A DNA stretch of 6,562 nucleotides from Armatimonadota bacterium (GTDB taxonomy: Bacteria; Armatimonadota; Zipacnadia; Zipacnadales; FEN-943), in the NCBI GenBank assembly GCA_029777735.1, contig JAKORR010000979.1:1-6562 (forward strand), in the 5' to 3' direction. Positions within the stretch are counted from its first letter, which is position 1, and the number at the start of each line of letters is the position of its first letter. The position numbers were made by a program, and so were the translations under genes. Shown here piece by piece: positions 6,406 through 6,562 of this stretch. Below the pieces are notes generated by a model, which searched no databases, was not told the origin of the DNA, and saw only the letters and a program-made list of their open reading frames with translations.

Positions 6406-6562
6406 TCTGCTGGCATGCCGTACTGCCACTATACTCCTATTATCTCTCTACTTCTATTTCTCTTAGCCAGTTCGCCTCTTGCCGCAGCAGGACAAACACG
6501 AGAAAAGGGCCTGTGAGACGGCATACAGCGCACTCTTTGAGACATCGAGGAACGTTGTCGCA
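6406..6562. other. AT-rich right edge without a convincing gene
   Basis: Composition shifts sharply after the hairpin cluster. Hand counts give about 67 % GC at 6301-6360 but 40 % at 6421-6480, where the + strand is pyrimidine-rich. Reading frames reach the right edge on both strands, for example a + frame open from the TAG at 6464-6466 to the end. None has a good start or a recognisable protein. Confidence 0.4.
6415..6516 (+). CDS. Doubtful 33-residue ORF with signal-peptide-like segment
   Basis: ATG 6415 to TGA 6514-6516 encodes 33 residues. The middle (IISLLLFLLASSPLAAAG) looks like a hydrophobic export signal with small residues suitable for cleavage. There is no positively charged N-region. 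The nearest ribosome-site-like GAGG (6399-6402) is 12 bases away and lies within a predicted stem. After the stop another + frame stays open to the window edge, so this might be the start of a frameshifted secreted protein. Equally, a run of T-rich codons gives hydrophobic residues by chance. I do not recognise it. Confidence 0.2.
   Translation: MPYCHYTPIISLLLFLLASSPLAAAGQTREKGL

Noticed and set aside
5810..6466. + strand frame of 218 codons running from hsdS into the intergenic region
   Set aside because: Its first third is a shadow of hsdS, and the rest is Pro/Arg-rich translation of the hairpin cluster without a ribosome site.
6034..6562. CRISPR array, tRNA or rRNA
   Set aside because: No regularly spaced direct repeats, no cloverleaf with a T-loop GTTCRA, and no rRNA-like stretches were seen. 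The repeats are inverted and of differing sequence.
6548..6562. Integron attC core (GTTRRRY-like) at GTTGTCG
   Set aside because: The match fails the purine core and no partner RYYYAAC box with attC spacing was found.

Overview
The window is a compact bacterial defence locus. A complete type I restriction-modification operon, hsdR-hsdM-hsdS on the + strand, lies directly behind the 3' end of a tyrosine recombinase gene. It is followed by about 530 bases without a convincing gene, which are unusually rich in inverted repeats. The DNA is GC-rich (hand counts of 55 to 63 % in most coding lines). Genes overlap and share one sigma-70-type promoter, so this is a bacterium. The style of the proteins loosely suggests Chloroflexota or another GC-rich environmental lineage, but nothing in the window fixes the taxon. 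A recombinase next to a restriction system is typical of a genomic or defence island.

Layout: 2-220 is the C-terminal end of a tyrosine recombinase with its H-x-x-R, GH and Tyr residues. 275-303 is a textbook promoter (TTGACA, 17-base spacer, TATAGT). 370-2727 is hsdR, the ATP-dependent translocase/nuclease. 2711-4324 is hsdM, the N6-adenine methyltransferase, overlapping hsdR by 17 bases. 4321-6033 is hsdS, the specificity subunit, overlapping hsdM by 4 bases (ATGA). 6034-6562 has two small hairpins right after the hsdS stop, a long imperfect palindrome (6071-6229), a nested multi-branched set of complementary arms (6245-6405), then an AT-rich stretch with a doubtful small ORF.

How the genes work together: HsdS reads a bipartite DNA site with two target-recognition domains. 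Two HsdM subunits join it to methylate adenine in that site, and HsdR joins to translocate and cut unmethylated DNA. The gene overlaps imply one transcript and coupled translation. HsdS is longer than usual because a winged-helix-like domain of the SocA/Panacea (DUF4065/YwgA-like) type and a basic tail follow its normal end.

The two parts most worth a second look are this HsdS C-terminal fusion and the intergenic region 6071-6405. In the latter, many perfect 7 to 11 bp complementary arms nest into a shape that could be a structured RNA or a MITE-like element. All foldings and hand counts were made by eye.
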